64,000 bases of DNA, taken from assembly GCF_000023145.1 (NCBI RefSeq), contig NC_012704.1:744001-808000 (forward strand), in the 5' to 3' direction. How positions within the stretch are numbered: position 1 is the first letter of the stretch; each line of letters opens with the position of its first letter. Source of the DNA: Corynebacterium kroppenstedtii DSM 44385 (GTDB lineage Bacteria; Actinomycetota; Actinomycetes; Mycobacteriales; Mycobacteriaceae). Position numbers and translations under genes: made by a program. Below the pieces are notes generated by a model. It saw only the letters and a program-made list of their open reading frames with translations, did no database searches and was not told the DNA's origin. Below, piece by piece: positions 16,494-26,600 of the stretch.

Positions 16494-17015
16494 ATGACTA
16501 CACCCTCTGCCTCAGGTTTCGGTGCCACCTTGGGCGCACAAGGTTCCCAAGGGCTTCCTCAACGCCCCGAAGGATGGCCCATCGGTAGCTTCGAGGATTA
16601 CGAATCTGCACAACACGCGGTGGATTCTCTCTCTGATGAGGAAGATTTCCCGGTGGACGACATCACCATCGTCGGTGTGAACTTGATGCAGGTTGAACGT
16701 GTCACATCACGCTTGTCATGGGGCAAGGTGCTCTCTGGCGGTGCGATTTCAGGCGCGTGGATGGGTGTTTTCTTCGGTCTCCTCGTCGGATTATTTACTA
16801 ACGAGTTCCTCGGCCCTCTCGCATTGGGCGCTGCGATGGGTGCTCTTTTCGGCCTGATTTCCGTCGCTATTCCGTATGGTGCGATGAAGGGACGCCGTGA
16901 TTTTGCGTCGACGACGCAGATCGTTGCGGGCCGATACGACGTTCTGAGTAAACCCCGGTCAGCACAACGTGGCCGCGAGATTTTGTCGCGCAAAAACTGG
17001 TCAAGCAGGAAGTAA
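16494..17015 (+). CDS. General stress protein 17M-like membrane protein
   Basis: This 173-residue protein has a small alpha/beta domain (GWPIGSFEDYESAQHAVDSL to VDDITIVGVNL, residues about 28-66) of the type seen at the N-terminus of general stress protein 17M relatives. Two hydrophobic glycine-rich segments follow (residues about 82-104 and 108-128), then a short C-terminal domain ending in basic residues. Its orthologues lie between the MgtE-N/CBS gene and corA in related genera. The function is unknown; a link to Mg2+ homeostasis or stress is suggested only by the neighbours. Confidence 0.78.
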   Translation: MTTPSASGFGATLGAQGSQGLPQRPEGWPIGSFEDYESAQHAVDSLSDEEDFPVDDITIVGVNLMQVERVTSRLSWGKVLSGGAISGAWMGVFFGLLVGLFTNEFLGPLALGAAMGALFGLISVAIPYGAMKGRRDFASTTQIVAGRYDVLSKPRSAQRGREILSRKNWSSRK

Positions 17016-17022
17016 GTAGCCC

Positions 17023-18195
17023 TCACAGCCACTTGTTTCGTCGGAAAATGAGCCACAACCCGACACACGCGGACAACATGACAATGAGCACAATGAAGTA
17101 CCCGGCGGCCCAATGCGTCTCTGGCATATTGTCAAAGTTCATGCCGTAAATACCGGCGATCAGCGTCGGCACCGCCGCCATCGCAGCCCACGCCGATATC
17201 TTTCTCATATCCGTATTCTGCTGCAGCGACACCTTGGCGACGGCGGAATCGAGCAGCGTCGACAGGCGTTCGTCGTAACTAATAATCCGATCAGCCGCAA
17301 TGGTGTGGTGATCCAGGATGTCCCCATACAACGACCGAACACTCTTACCCGCGGTCCCTTTGGTCACCGTCAACGTTTTGAGCACCGCCGTCATAGGGTC
17401 GAGAGCGTGCCGCATCTCAAGGTTCTCCCGCTTGAGCATATAAATCGGCTCAATATGCACCGGCGAATCCGGGATAAACACCTGGTCTTCCATGGTGTCC
17501 ACCTTTTCTTCGAGTTCCTCGGCGATGTGGAGATAATCGTCGACAAGCCAGTCCAAATGGGCATATGCCACCGACGCCGGCCCCACCGACGTCAGCTGAG
17601 GCGAACGCTCAAGCCGTTGCCGAACATTGTCGGGAATGGGCACGTCGCCGTGTCGGATAGTGAGGACGAAATCCTTGCCTCGGATGATGTGTAGCTCATT
17701 GGTCTCAATGAACTCATTCGTACTATCGACGGGGGACGGGTCGTAATGAACCGTGCGCGCGACGATGAAAACATAATCACCCAAGATCTCGAGCTTCGGG
17801 CGCTGGCGGGCCTTGACGATGTCCTCCACCGTCAAGGAATGGAGATGGAACAGTCGCGCAATGGGCTCCATGTGCTCCATGGTGGGAGAGACCAGCGACA
17901 CCCAGACAAACGCCCGCGGGGTGGAGTCCTCCTCGGAGTGTGAGGTGTGGGGATCGGACGAATCGTGCTGGTTTTCCTGGTGAACACGGTCCAGGGCCGA
18001 CGCGATGGTGAAGGGGCCATCGACTTTGCGTCCCTCAACGAAAACCGCGCACCGCGCCACGGGATGGTGCGAGGGCTCGGGAGAATGGGTGGCGTCGGTG
18101 GTGTTGATAATCCAGTCCGACGCGTTCATGACCGCTTCATGTTCCACAGCCCGAACTAGCTCACCGGTGTCGGGGTAGTCATCATTCCGAGGCAT
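17023..18195 (-). CDS. corA: CorA family magnesium/cobalt transporter
   Basis: CorA forms a pentameric channel for Mg2+ (and Co2+ or Ni2+) in the cytoplasmic membrane. The 390-residue protein has a long soluble N-terminal domain and two C-terminal membrane helices at about residues 336-356 and 366-386. The signature YGMNF lies at about 352-356 at the end of the first helix, followed by the loop DNMPETHW. EDQVF and the long helix region before the membrane also fit. The first 75 residues are an extension beyond the compact CorA core. It converges with the stress protein gene. The ATG has TAGCAT 8 nt upstream. Confidence 0.93.
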   Translation of the reverse strand: MPRNDDYPDTGELVRAVEHEAVMNASDWIINTTDATHSPEPSHHPVARCAVFVEGRKVDGPFTIASALDRVHQENQHDSSDPHTSHSEEDSTPRAFVWVSLVSPTMEHMEPIARLFHLHSLTVEDIVKARQRPKLEILGDYVFIVARTVHYDPSPVDSTNEFIETNELHIIRGKDFVLTIRHGDVPIPDNVRQRLERSPQLTSVGPASVAYAHLDWLVDDYLHIAEELEEKVDTMEDQVFIPDSPVHIEPIYMLKRENLEMRHALDPMTAVLKTLTVTKGTAGKSVRSLYGDILDHHTIAADRIISYDERLSTLLDSAVAKVSLQQNTDMRKISAWAAMAAVPTLIAGIYGMNFDNMPETHWAAGYFIVLIVMLSACVGLWLIFRRNKWL

Positions 18196-18203
18196 AGTTA
18201 CTT

Positions 18204-18209
18204 ATGCTA
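18204..18209 (-). promoter_or_regulatory. Candidate leaderless -10 box of corA
   Basis: TAGCAT lies 8 nt before the corA ATG on the minus strand, with no ribosome site between. Confidence 0.35.
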
Positions 18210-18315
18210 CCGAGCGCCGGTGAGAAAACCTCACCACCTCGTCGCGTGCGGGTCGTGTTTTGAGGGTCGCGCGGGCCCATGACGAGCCGTAGGTTGGTTT
18301 AGCGGCCGGGTTGGC

Positions 18316-18321
18316 TAAACT
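18316..18321 (+). promoter_or_regulatory. Candidate leaderless -10 box of the 18.3-kb membrane protein gene
   Basis: TAAACT is 7 nt before the ATG at 18329. This favours that ATG over a TTG at 18311 as the start. Confidence 0.45.
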
Positions 18322-18328
18322 CGAGACG

Positions 18329-18658
18329 ATGGTCGGACAGTATGACGTTGCGGAAACGCGGCAGTGGTATCAGAAAACTCGGGTCACCCCTCTCGTGTCG
18401 TTGATTCGCGGCATAGCCGCGGGGTTGGCGTCGGGAATGGTGCTGGCTACGGTGGTCTTAATTGTGGTCCAGCTGGTGCCGAGCACTGATTGGACAACCC
18501 ATGGGGGACAAATGGTCGTTGCCCATGCTGTGAGTGCGGTCGTGTCCGTTCTCATGGTTCACCGCGCGGACCGCTCGCGGAGCCTCGGGGCGGCTCTCTG
18601 GTCGGTGGGGGCGCTGGTCATTATTGCAATTGTTCTGTGGTGGATGTGGTGGTCATAG
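18329..18658 (+). CDS. Small integral membrane protein, unknown function
   Basis: This 109-residue protein is not recognised. It has a short polar N-terminus (MVGQYDVAETRQWYQKTRV) and three predicted membrane segments at about residues 31-50, 61-78 and 88-107, the last being Trp-rich (VLWWMWWS). The start at 18329 is chosen because of the leaderless -10 box. A lipoprotein gene begins 1 bp after its stop, so the two are surely cotranscribed and may work together at the membrane. Confidence 0.65.
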   Translation: MVGQYDVAETRQWYQKTRVTPLVSLIRGIAAGLASGMVLATVVLIVVQLVPSTDWTTHGGQMVVAHAVSAVVSVLMVHRADRSRSLGAALWSVGALVIIAIVLWWMWWS

Positions 18659-18659
18659 C

Positions 18660-19457
18660 ATGAAAAAAGTCACCAAAATGACAAAGAGCGTTACCGCCAG
18701 TGTGGTGGCCGCCTTTGCCCTTAGCGGACTGACATCATGCCATGTCACAGCAGATTTTGGCGACGACGGTCACTCAGGGAGTTCGTCGACCGCGGTGTCC
18801 ACCGTGCAGAAGCTGCCCTACACCGACACCGATCCCGTGCTGATCTCAGCAGCCGTTGGGAAATACGACGACATCACCGCCGCGCTTTATGACCAGGTGT
18901 TCGACACAACCAACGCTGGGCGCCCAACGCCGCGAAAAGCCAAAACGCAGGCGTCGGAAGATAATGTGCAGGACGCGATTGAGTCTTTGCGCGCCGGGAA
19001 AAATACGCTTGTCCTGGTGTGCGCGGGTGATTTGCTGAACTATCTGGACAAGAATGCGGCCAGCACAATCCTCGACCAGATGAAGAAGAATGTCCGGCAG
19101 GGTAAAGCCCCGGGCAATACGATAGGCAAAGTGTGGGAGAAAATTGCGCAATCCCTGCCTTCTGATATCAGCGTGACGGACGCGTCGAATGCGCAGTGCT
19201 CCACGGAAACGGAGACCCGGAACGCGAGTAGCGATACTCCGGAGGACGAGGTCACGCTTCCGCAGAACATCGTGCCGGTGTATCTCAAGCCCACGATGAG
19301 TACCGAGGATCGACGCTCTCTCACGTGGGTGTCGGGCAACCTTGGTTCGACCCGCGACCTGGATAAGCTTTACAAGAAAGCGGAATCTGCGCCAGCTGAC
19401 CGTGTGGCGAAGAACTATTTGCAATCACAAGGGCTGGCGTTTTCCAAAGAAGACTAA
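18660..19457 (+). CDS. Putative lipoprotein, unknown function
   Basis: The 265-residue product begins with a lipoprotein signal peptide: positively charged MKKVTKMTK, a hydrophobic stretch, and the lipobox LTSC with the cysteine near residue 24. The mature part starts with a Ser-rich linker and then an alpha-helical domain without a recognised family. Conserved-looking stretches are DDITAALYDQVFDT, LVLVCAGDLLNYLDKNAASTILDQM and TWVSGNLGSTRDLDKLYKKA. It should be anchored on the outer face of the cytoplasmic membrane. It follows the small membrane protein gene with a 1-bp gap and is convergent with odhA. Confidence 0.72.
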   Translation: MKKVTKMTKSVTASVVAAFALSGLTSCHVTADFGDDGHSGSSSTAVSTVQKLPYTDTDPVLISAAVGKYDDITAALYDQVFDTTNAGRPTPRKAKTQASEDNVQDAIESLRAGKNTLVLVCAGDLLNYLDKNAASTILDQMKKNVRQGKAPGNTIGKVWEKIAQSLPSDISVTDASNAQCSTETETRNASSDTPEDEVTLPQNIVPVYLKPTMSTEDRRSLTWVSGNLGSTRDLDKLYKKAESAPADRVAKNYLQSQGLAFSKED

Positions 19458-19532
19458 GCGCTTCCGCAGCTGGTAGGCGCATCACGCGCAGCCGGTAGGG
19501 AAGTGCGCTTCCCGCATCAGAACACACGAAGA

Positions 19533-19558
19533 GCCCGCCACGTGAGTACGTGACGGGC
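19533..19558. terminator. Inverted repeat between lipoprotein gene and odhA
   Basis: An 11-bp stem with one mismatch (GCCCGCCACGT / ACGTGACGGGC) around a GAGT loop lies 30 bp downstream of odhA. It probably ends transcription of the convergent genes. No long T tract follows. Confidence 0.5.
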
Positions 19559-19588
19559 CACCACTTTCGTCGAGTAGAGGTCTGTGCC

Positions 19589-22500
19589 TTAGTCCGCGAA
19601 AGCTTCTTCGATCAGCTGCTTCTCCTCGATCTGGTGAACCTTCGATACACCGGTCGCCGTCGAGGACTGAGCCCGTCGGGACACACGCCGCATGGGGAGC
19701 ATGTCGGGCACAAGCTCCGGCAGATGCAGCGCGAGGAATGGCCACGGCCCCTGGTTAGCAGGCTCATCCTGGCAGAACCGAATCTCGGTGGCGTTCGGGT
19801 ACATGTCGAACGCTTCCTTCAAGCGACGGAACGGTACCGGGTGCAGCATTTCCAGACGGATAATGGCCAGATCATCACGGCCATCCTTCTGACGCCGCTT
19901 CTCTAGATCCCAGTACAACTTGCCGGACACCAGCAGGATCTTCTTCACCTTCGACGTATCACCGATGACGTTGCCGTCGGCATCGACGAAGTTCGGGTCA
20001 TTAATCACCGAGTGGAAGCGCTTGACCTTGGTGAAGTCCTCCACCGAGGAGGTCGCCATCTTGTTGCGCAACATTGACTTCGGTGTCGCCACGATCAGCG
20101 GACGGCGAAGATCACCCAAAGCATGACGCCGGAGAAGGTGGAAGTAGTTCGCCGGTGTGGACGGCTGAGCCACAGTCATCGAACCCTCGGCGCACAGTTG
20201 CAGGTAGCGCTCGATACGCATGGAGGAGTGGTCTGGGCCCATGCCCTCATAGCCGTGCGGCAGCAGGAGGATCAAGCTCGATTGCTGGCCCCACTTGGCC
20301 TCACCCGACGACACATACTCGTCGATAATGGTCTGCGCACCGTTGGCGAAGTCACCGAACTGTGCTTCCCACGCGACGACGGCATGGGGATTGCCGACGG
20401 AATAGCCGTATTCAAATCCCATGCCCGCGAACTCAGTCAGGGCGGAGTTGTAAACGAGGAAGCGGCCACCGTTGTCGCCGTCCTGCGCCAGCTTCTGCAG
20501 CGGGTTGTACTCATCGGAGTTTTCCGCGTCGATGTAGACCGCGTGGCGCTGGGTGAACGTACCGCGGCGGGTGTCCTCACCGGCCAGGCGAACGAGTTTG
20601 CCCTCACGCGCTAACGAACCGAGCGCGAGCAGCTCGCCGAAGCCCCAGTCGATCTTGCCGTTGCGGGACATTTCGCCACGCTTCTTCGCCAGGGGAGCGA
20701 CGCGCGGGTGGAGGTGGAACCCTTCGGGCGGGTTGGTGAAGACATCGCCGATAGCGGCAACTTCTTCTTCCGTAATCGAAGTGTCCAGCCCACGAGGCAG
20801 TTCCTGCGCTGAGGTAATACCCGATTGCTCAGCAGGTTTGCCACCCTTCTCTGCGGCGCGGACGTCGTTAAACACGGTTTCGAGCTGCTCGCGGAAGTCG
20901 CGCTTAACGATCTCGACTTCGTCCTCAGAGAGGTCACCACGCCCGACCAGGCTGCGGGTGTAAATGTCACGCACGGTCGGCTTGTTATCGATGATCTGGT
21001 ACATCTCGGGCTGCGTCATTGACGGATCGTCAGCCTCGTTGTGGCCGCGGCGTCGGTAGCAGATGAGGTCAATGAACACATCTTTACCGAACTGGCGTCG
21101 GTATTCGACGGCCAACTTGGCAACCCAGACCACGGCTTCGGGATCATTCCCGTTGACGTGGAACACGGGGCACCCGAATGCCTTGGCCAGGTCCGTCGCG
21201 TATTGGCTGGAGCGGCCCGAATCCGGGGTCGTCGTGAACCCGATCTGGTTATTCACCGCGATGTGGACAGTACCGCCGACGGTGTAGCCGCGCAGCTGCG
21301 ACAGGTTGACGGTTTCCTGCATGATGCCCAGGCCCGTCATCGCGGCGTCGCCGTGGACCAGGATGGGCATCACAGAGAAGCCCTCATTGCCGCGGTCCAG
21401 AATGTCCTGCTTGGCTCGGGCAATGCCCTCAGCAACGGGGTTCACGGCCTCCAGGTGAGACGGGTTCGCCGTGAGCGTGACATCCACTTCGCCGTCATTG
21501 AACATGGAAATGAAGTGGCCGGTTTCACCCAAGTGGTACTTCACGTCACCGGAACCACCGGGGGAGGCGGGGTCGATATTGCCCTCAAACTCGGTGAAGA
21601 TCTGTGAGAAGGGCTTGCCGACGACATTCGCCAGGACGTTCAAACGCCCGCGGTGAGCCATACCGATGACAACTTCGTCGAGCCCCTGAGCAGCGGCGGT
21701 GTCAATGGCGGCATCCATCAACGGAATGAGTGACTCCGCACCTTCGAGGGAGAATCGTTTCTGCCCGACGTACTTCGTCTGGAGGAAGTTCTCAAAGGCC
21801 TCAGCAGCGTTGAGCTTCTGCAGAATGTACTTTTGCTCAGCCCGTGACGGCTTGGGTTGGCCGGCCTCGATGCGCTCTTCCAACCAGAGGCGCTCGTCGC
21901 GGTCCAGAATGTGGTTGTATTCGTAGCCGACTTTGAGGGTGTAGGCAGACCGCAAGGTGCTCAGCACTTCGCGAAGTGTCATGACTTCTTGTCCAGCGAA
22001 TCCACCGACATGGAAGCGTCGGTCAAGATCCCACAAGGTCAGCCCGTGCGTCGCGAAATCGAGATCGCGGTGGTCGGGGATGGGAAGCCCCGGCTGGTGC
22101 CACTGCAGCGGGTCGGTATCCGCGATCAAGTGACCGCGCGACCGATACGCTTCGATCAGCTGCATCACGCGCGTATTTTTATCCACTCCAATGTTGGGCA
22201 GATCCTGCTCCCACCGGAAGGGGACATACGGGATCTTCAGAGACTTGAAGATGTCATCCCAGAATTCGTCGTTAATCAGGAGGCGGCCCAGCTCACGGAG
22301 GAATTCTCCAGACTCCGCACCCTGAATGATTCGGTGGTCATAAGTCGACGTAATAGTAACTAGCTTGCCGACGCCTAATTCCGCGAGGCGGTCTTCTGAT
22401 GCGCCTTGGAACTCCGCGGGGTAATCCATGGATCCGACGCCGACGATCGTTCCCTGTCCCTTGGTCAACCGGGGAATCGAGTGGCGAGTACCGATGCCAC

Positions 22501-23491
22501 CCGGGTTCGTCAACGAAATGGTGACGCCTTGGAAATCTTTCATAGTCAGCTTGCCATTGCGGGCACGGACAACAATGTCTTGGTAGGCGTCGACAAACTC
22601 GGAGAATGAGAGCGTCTCTGCAGCTGGAATGGAGGCAACAACCAAGTTGCGGCTGCCATCCTTATTTGTCATGTCGATGGCCAGGCCCAAGTTGATGTGC
22701 TCTGGCGTGACGATGGTGGGTTTGCCGTCGACAACCTCGTAGCGGTTGTTCATCGACGGGTGAGCTAAAACGGCCTTGACCAGCGCGTAGCCAATAATGT
22801 GTGTGAAGGAAATCTTCCCACCACGCGTACGCTTGAGCTGCTCATTAATCATGGCGCGGTTTTCGAACATGAGCCGCGCGGGCATATCGCGCACCGACGT
22901 TGCCGTCGGAATCTCCAGCGAGATGTCCATATTCTTCGCAATGGCCTTCTGCGGGCCACGGATCTTCTTCGACCCAGCCTCAGGCAAGGACGAAGGAATA
23001 TCTACGTGGTCACGCTTCTGAGAAGGTGCCTCTTTCTTGGCCCGTAATTCGCGCTGCACTTGTGCGCGCTTATGAACCTTCGGTTCGTCGTGACGGGCGG
23101 GCTTCGCCGCGGCAGGTGCCGATGCTTGGTTCGTATTTCGGGCGTGGGCAGAAGGCTCTTCAATGTGTGACTTTGTTCGGTCAGCCGTCTTCTCTGCCAC
23201 GTTTTGTTGAGAGGGCTTCTTCTCTGCGGCCTGGTGTTCAGCGCGCTTGCCCTTAATAGTTTTTGCTTCGCCAGATGCGGAAGAAGATGTATCAGATTTC
23301 TTTGCAGCAGTATTGCTATTGGTAGCTTTGTGAGCTCCGGAGGGTTCGGTGCCAGCCGACGATTCGGGGGCGCCATTTTTCTCAAAGAACTCGCGCCATT
23401 CCTTATCCACTGACTCCGGGTCCTTCGTGAACTGCTGGTACATGTCGTCGACCAGCCACTGGTTCTGGCCGAAGGAATTATCGCTGTTCAC
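19589..23491 (-). CDS. odhA: 2-oxoglutarate dehydrogenase E2-E1 fusion (OdhA/Kgd)
   Basis: OdhA is the thiamine-diphosphate E1 subunit of 2-oxoglutarate dehydrogenase in the TCA cycle, fused to an E2-type acyltransferase domain. The N-terminal helix [19 protein letters not shown] is followed by an Ala/Lys/Pro-rich linker to about 120. The acyltransferase domain (about 130-350) ends near [15 protein letters not shown] and has no lipoyl domain. The E1 part (about 390-1300) contains the [14 protein letters not shown] and [15 protein letters not shown] motifs and the [21 protein letters not shown] thiamine-binding region. GTG at 23491 is preferred because AGGCGAG lies 8 nt upstream; an ATG 18 nt earlier has no ribosome site. 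The fused form is typical of Corynebacteriales. Confidence 0.96.
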   Translation of the reverse strand: MNSDNSFGQNQWLVDDMYQQFTKDPESVDKEWREFFEKNGAPESSAGTEPSGAHKATNSNTAAKKSDTSSSASGEAKTIKGKRAEHQAAEKKPSQQNVAEKTADRTKSHIEEPSAHARNTNQASAPAAAKPARHDEPKVHKRAQVQRELRAKKEAPSQKRDHVDIPSSLPEAGSKKIRGPQKAIAKNMDISLEIPTATSVRDMPARLMFENRAMINEQLKRTRGGKISFTHIIGYALVKAVLAHPSMNNRYEVVDGKPTIVTPEHINLGLAIDMTNKDGSRNLVVASIPAAETLSFSEFVDAYQDIVVRARNGKLTMKDFQGVTISLTNPGGIGTRHSIPRLTKGQGTIVGVGSMDYPAEFQGASEDRLAELGVGKLVTITSTYDHRIIQGAESGEFLRELGRLLINDEFWDDIFKSLKIPYVPFRWEQDLPNIGVDKNTRVMQLIEAYRSRGHLIADTDPLQWHQPGLPIPDHRDLDFATHGLTLWDLDRRFHVGGFAGQEVMTLREVLSTLRSAYTLKVGYEYNHILDRDERLWLEERIEAGQPKPSRAEQKYILQKLNAAEAFENFLQTKYVGQKRFSLEGAESLIPLMDAAIDTAAAQGLDEVVIGMAHRGRLNVLANVVGKPFSQIFTEFEGNIDPASPGGSGDVKYHLGETGHFISMFNDGEVDVTLTANPSHLEAVNPVAEGIARAKQDILDRGNEGFSVMPILVHGDAAMTGLGIMQETVNLSQLRGYTVGGTVHIAVNNQIGFTTTPDSGRSSQYATDLAKAFGCPVFHVNGNDPEAVVWVAKLAVEYRRQFGKDVFIDLICYRRRGHNEADDPSMTQPEMYQIIDNKPTVRDIYTRSLVGRGDLSEDEVEIVKRDFREQLETVFNDVRAAEKGGKPAEQSGITSAQELPRGLDTSITEEEVAAIGDVFTNPPEGFHLHPRVAPLAKKRGEMSRNGKIDWGFGELLALGSLAREGKLVRLAGEDTRRGTFTQRHAVYIDAENSDEYNPLQKLAQDGDNGGRFLVYNSALTEFAGMGFEYGYSVGNPHAVVAWEAQFGDFANGAQTIIDEYVSSGEAKWGQQSSLILLLPHGYEGMGPDHSSMRIERYLQLCAEGSMTVAQPSTPANYFHLLRRHALGDLRRPLIVATPKSMLRNKMATSSVEDFTKVKRFHSVINDPNFVDADGNVIGDTSKVKKILLVSGKLYWDLEKRRQKDGRDDLAIIRLEMLHPVPFRRLKEAFDMYPNATEIRFCQDEPANQGPWPFLALHLPELVPDMLPMRRVSRRAQSSTATGVSKVHQIEEKQLIEEAFAD

Positions 23492-23623
23492 AGCGGGTGC
23501 TCGCCTCATTTCGTCGATTGTGACTCACTTCTCTACAGAGTAACCGCTTATGCCTTTTGTCGCCCAAAACGGGGCCCTTTTGGAGGCCTTTTCCGCACAA
23601 GAGGGTGCCCCCGTTGGTGTCAC

Positions 23624-26600
23624 CTAGGTGTCGCTTCCTCCGGAGACAGAGTGTTTCCACAGGTCAGCGTAGATTCCGTGGCGGGCGAGAAGTTCATCGT
23701 GATTCCCCGTCTCGACGATCCGCCCCCCATCCATCACGAGGATTCGATCAGCTTGAGCCGCGGTAGCCAAACGGTGAGCCACAATCACGCTCGTTCGATT
23801 CGACATCAACCGCGTGCTGGCCGAAAGGATCGTTTTTTCCGTGGCCGGATCAAGTGTCGACGTCGCCTCGTCAAGGAGCATGAGCTGCGGTTTTACCAGT
23901 TCTGCGCGCGCGAGCGCGATGAGCTGACGCTGGCCAGAGGATAAGCCGCGCCCATCTTCACCCACCGGCGCAAGGAAGCCTCCGGGGATGGCGGCGATGG
24001 CGCGGAGGGCGCCGATACAGCGCGCGGCATGAATGACCTCATTCGGCGTTGCTTCAGGTTTGCCATAGGCGATATTAGACGCGATAGTCCCCGCAAAAAG
24101 GTGTGATTCCTGCGGGACGAATCCGAGCGACCCACGCCACGCCGCCAGGGTGACGTCGCGGATATCCGTATCCACCGCCCGCACCGCGCCAGCTGTCGGA
24201 TCATAAAAACGAGCCAAGAGCTTCACAATCGTTGATTTACCCGCGCCCGTCGCGCCGACGACTGCCACAGTGGAGCCCTCGTCGATAGTCTCTGACACCT
24301 CGTGAAGGACGTCCACACCGTTCGAATACGCGAAGGTGACGTCGTCTAAGGACAACGAGCCCTCCGGAACATGCGTCTCGCGCCCAGAGTCGGGGACCGA
24401 CGTCGATTGCGACAACAAGTCACTAATGCGTCGCAACCCGACCTCGGCCTGCTGATACATGTCGAAAACCTGAGATAGCTGCTGGATGGGCGCGAAGAGG
24501 AGGTTCATGTAGATCATGAACGCCACAAGCACACCAGCTGTCACCGTGCCATTGAGCACCATGACTGCACCCACTCCCACGACAGCGGCGGAAGCCAATT
24601 CGGAGAGCGCATTAATGCCTGGGAAATAAATGGAGACCACCGTTTGCGCCTGCATGCGGAGCCGTCGATATTCCAGCGCACTATCCGTGAAGCGCTCAAC
24701 ATCGGAGTCCTGCTGGTTGTACACCTGCGAGGTGCGGATGCCATTAACCAGTTCCTGGAAATCCGCATTCACCGTTGAAATTTGGCCGCGAGCCTCGGAA
24801 TACAAGCGCGACGAAATCCGTCGGAAGATCACCGTGGCCACAATCACAATGGGTAACGACGTCAATGCCACCAGCGCCAGGCGAGGCGCAGTCACCAGCA
24901 ACATGATGCTGACACCGATCAAGGTCGCCCCCGACACGATGGCCTGGGCCAAACCCTCTTGGAGGAACTTCGACAAGGAGTCGATATCCGTCGTCATGCG
25001 GGTCATAATCCGGCCGGACTGAGTCGTCTCGAAGTAATCGAGCCCGAGGCGCTGAACGTGAGCGAAGGACCGTAAACGGAGCCCATAGAGCAGCCGTTCA
25101 CCCGCCCGCGAGGTCAAAATGGTGTTGATCGTGCTGGCAATCCATGCTGCTACCACGATGATCAGCCCCAACACGGTTGCGGTGACCAGCGCGCCCGTAT
25201 CTTTATTGCCGACGCCGGCGTCAATGGCGTGACGGACGAGGATGGGGAAGACGACGTCGGCAGTGACCAAGACACATAACGTGGCAATGACCGCGACGAG
25301 TAGCCATTTCACCGTGCCAAGTAACCCGCGCAAACTGAACGGTGTGGAGTCGTTGCGGAACGATTCCGCGTCAATCTTGGGTTGTTCGGTAGCTGGGGAG
25401 AGTTTCTCGACCATCGCCAGCACCTCAGGAGTGGCGGGCATTCCGGCGGCTGAGCTTCCTTGGCCCAGGCCAGCGCCTAGGCCACTGCCTGCCAGTGCGG
25501 CTCCGGACGCAGACAGGTCGTCTCCCGCGGTGGCTGCCGCGCCGGGCTCATCCATGTCCTGATCCGCGGGCCACAGCGTCGCCAAGTCCGGTTCGTTCCC
25601 GTCGTCGAAGGGGACGACGGATGCGTCGGCGTCGTGGCGGGGCAAGGCCATGAGCTCGGAAAAGTGGGGGCTTGACTCCTGGAGTTCGTCCAGGGTTCCG
25701 TACGCGGTAACAGTGCCGGCCTCGACGAGTGCGATGTGGTCGGCCAGCGCAAGAGTGGAATGGCGGTGCGCGATAAGGAGCAGCGTGACGGACCCTTTCC
25801 GCGCCTTCAACGCCGCGATAATGGCTGCTTCGGTCGTGGCGTCGATAGCCGACGTCGCGTCGTCCAAAATCAGCACGCGCGCACCAGAAACCAGGGCCCG
25901 CGCTAATGCGATCCGCTGTCGCTGACCACCCGATAGCGTCAGGCCGCGTTCCCCAGCGACGGTGTCATAGCCGTCCTCCAGCTCCATAATGAAGTCATGG
26001 GCGCTGGCATCCTTAGCTGCGGAGATGATGTCCTCATCCGTCGCCCGCGGGTTCGCCAGCGCAATGTTCTCTCGCACAGACCGCGAATAGAGGAAGGGCT
26101 CATCGAAGACAGCGGAGACCGCGTGCCGCAGATCGCATTTTCGGATATCCGTGATATCAACAGACTCATGGTCGGATCCAGATTGGCCGACGCGGGATTC
26201 GTGCGTGCCGACGGCAGCGCCGACGTCACTATCGTCGCCAGTGCCTTTGTGGGTGCCGTCGTGTGCAGGGGAGGGACGCCCCGAGGTTGTTAATCGAATT
26301 GTCCCCTCTGAGGCCGGATAAAACCCCTCCGCGAGTTGGACGAGCATGCTTTTACCCGCGCCGGGTGGGCCTACCAGCACCATGGTTTCGCCAGGGGCAA
26401 TGTCCAGGGAAAAGTGGTTGAGAATACGCTCACCCGCAGGCTTTGACGCGTCCGCCGAGTTCGCCGGCCTACTGTCCAACCGCTCACCATCAATGCTCGT
26501 TTGAGTCTCAGCGTCCGTCTGCGGCTGGGAGAAGGACACGTTGTCGAAGGAAATCCCCAGCGGACCGTCGGGAATGCGCGAGGGAGAAGAGGGATCGGAA

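Noticed and set aside
22290..22360. OdhA acyltransferase motif DHRIIQG differs from the usual DHRxxDG
   Set aside because: This substitution is, to my knowledge, normal for the fused OdhA/Kgd proteins of Corynebacteriales, so it is not an anomaly of this window.
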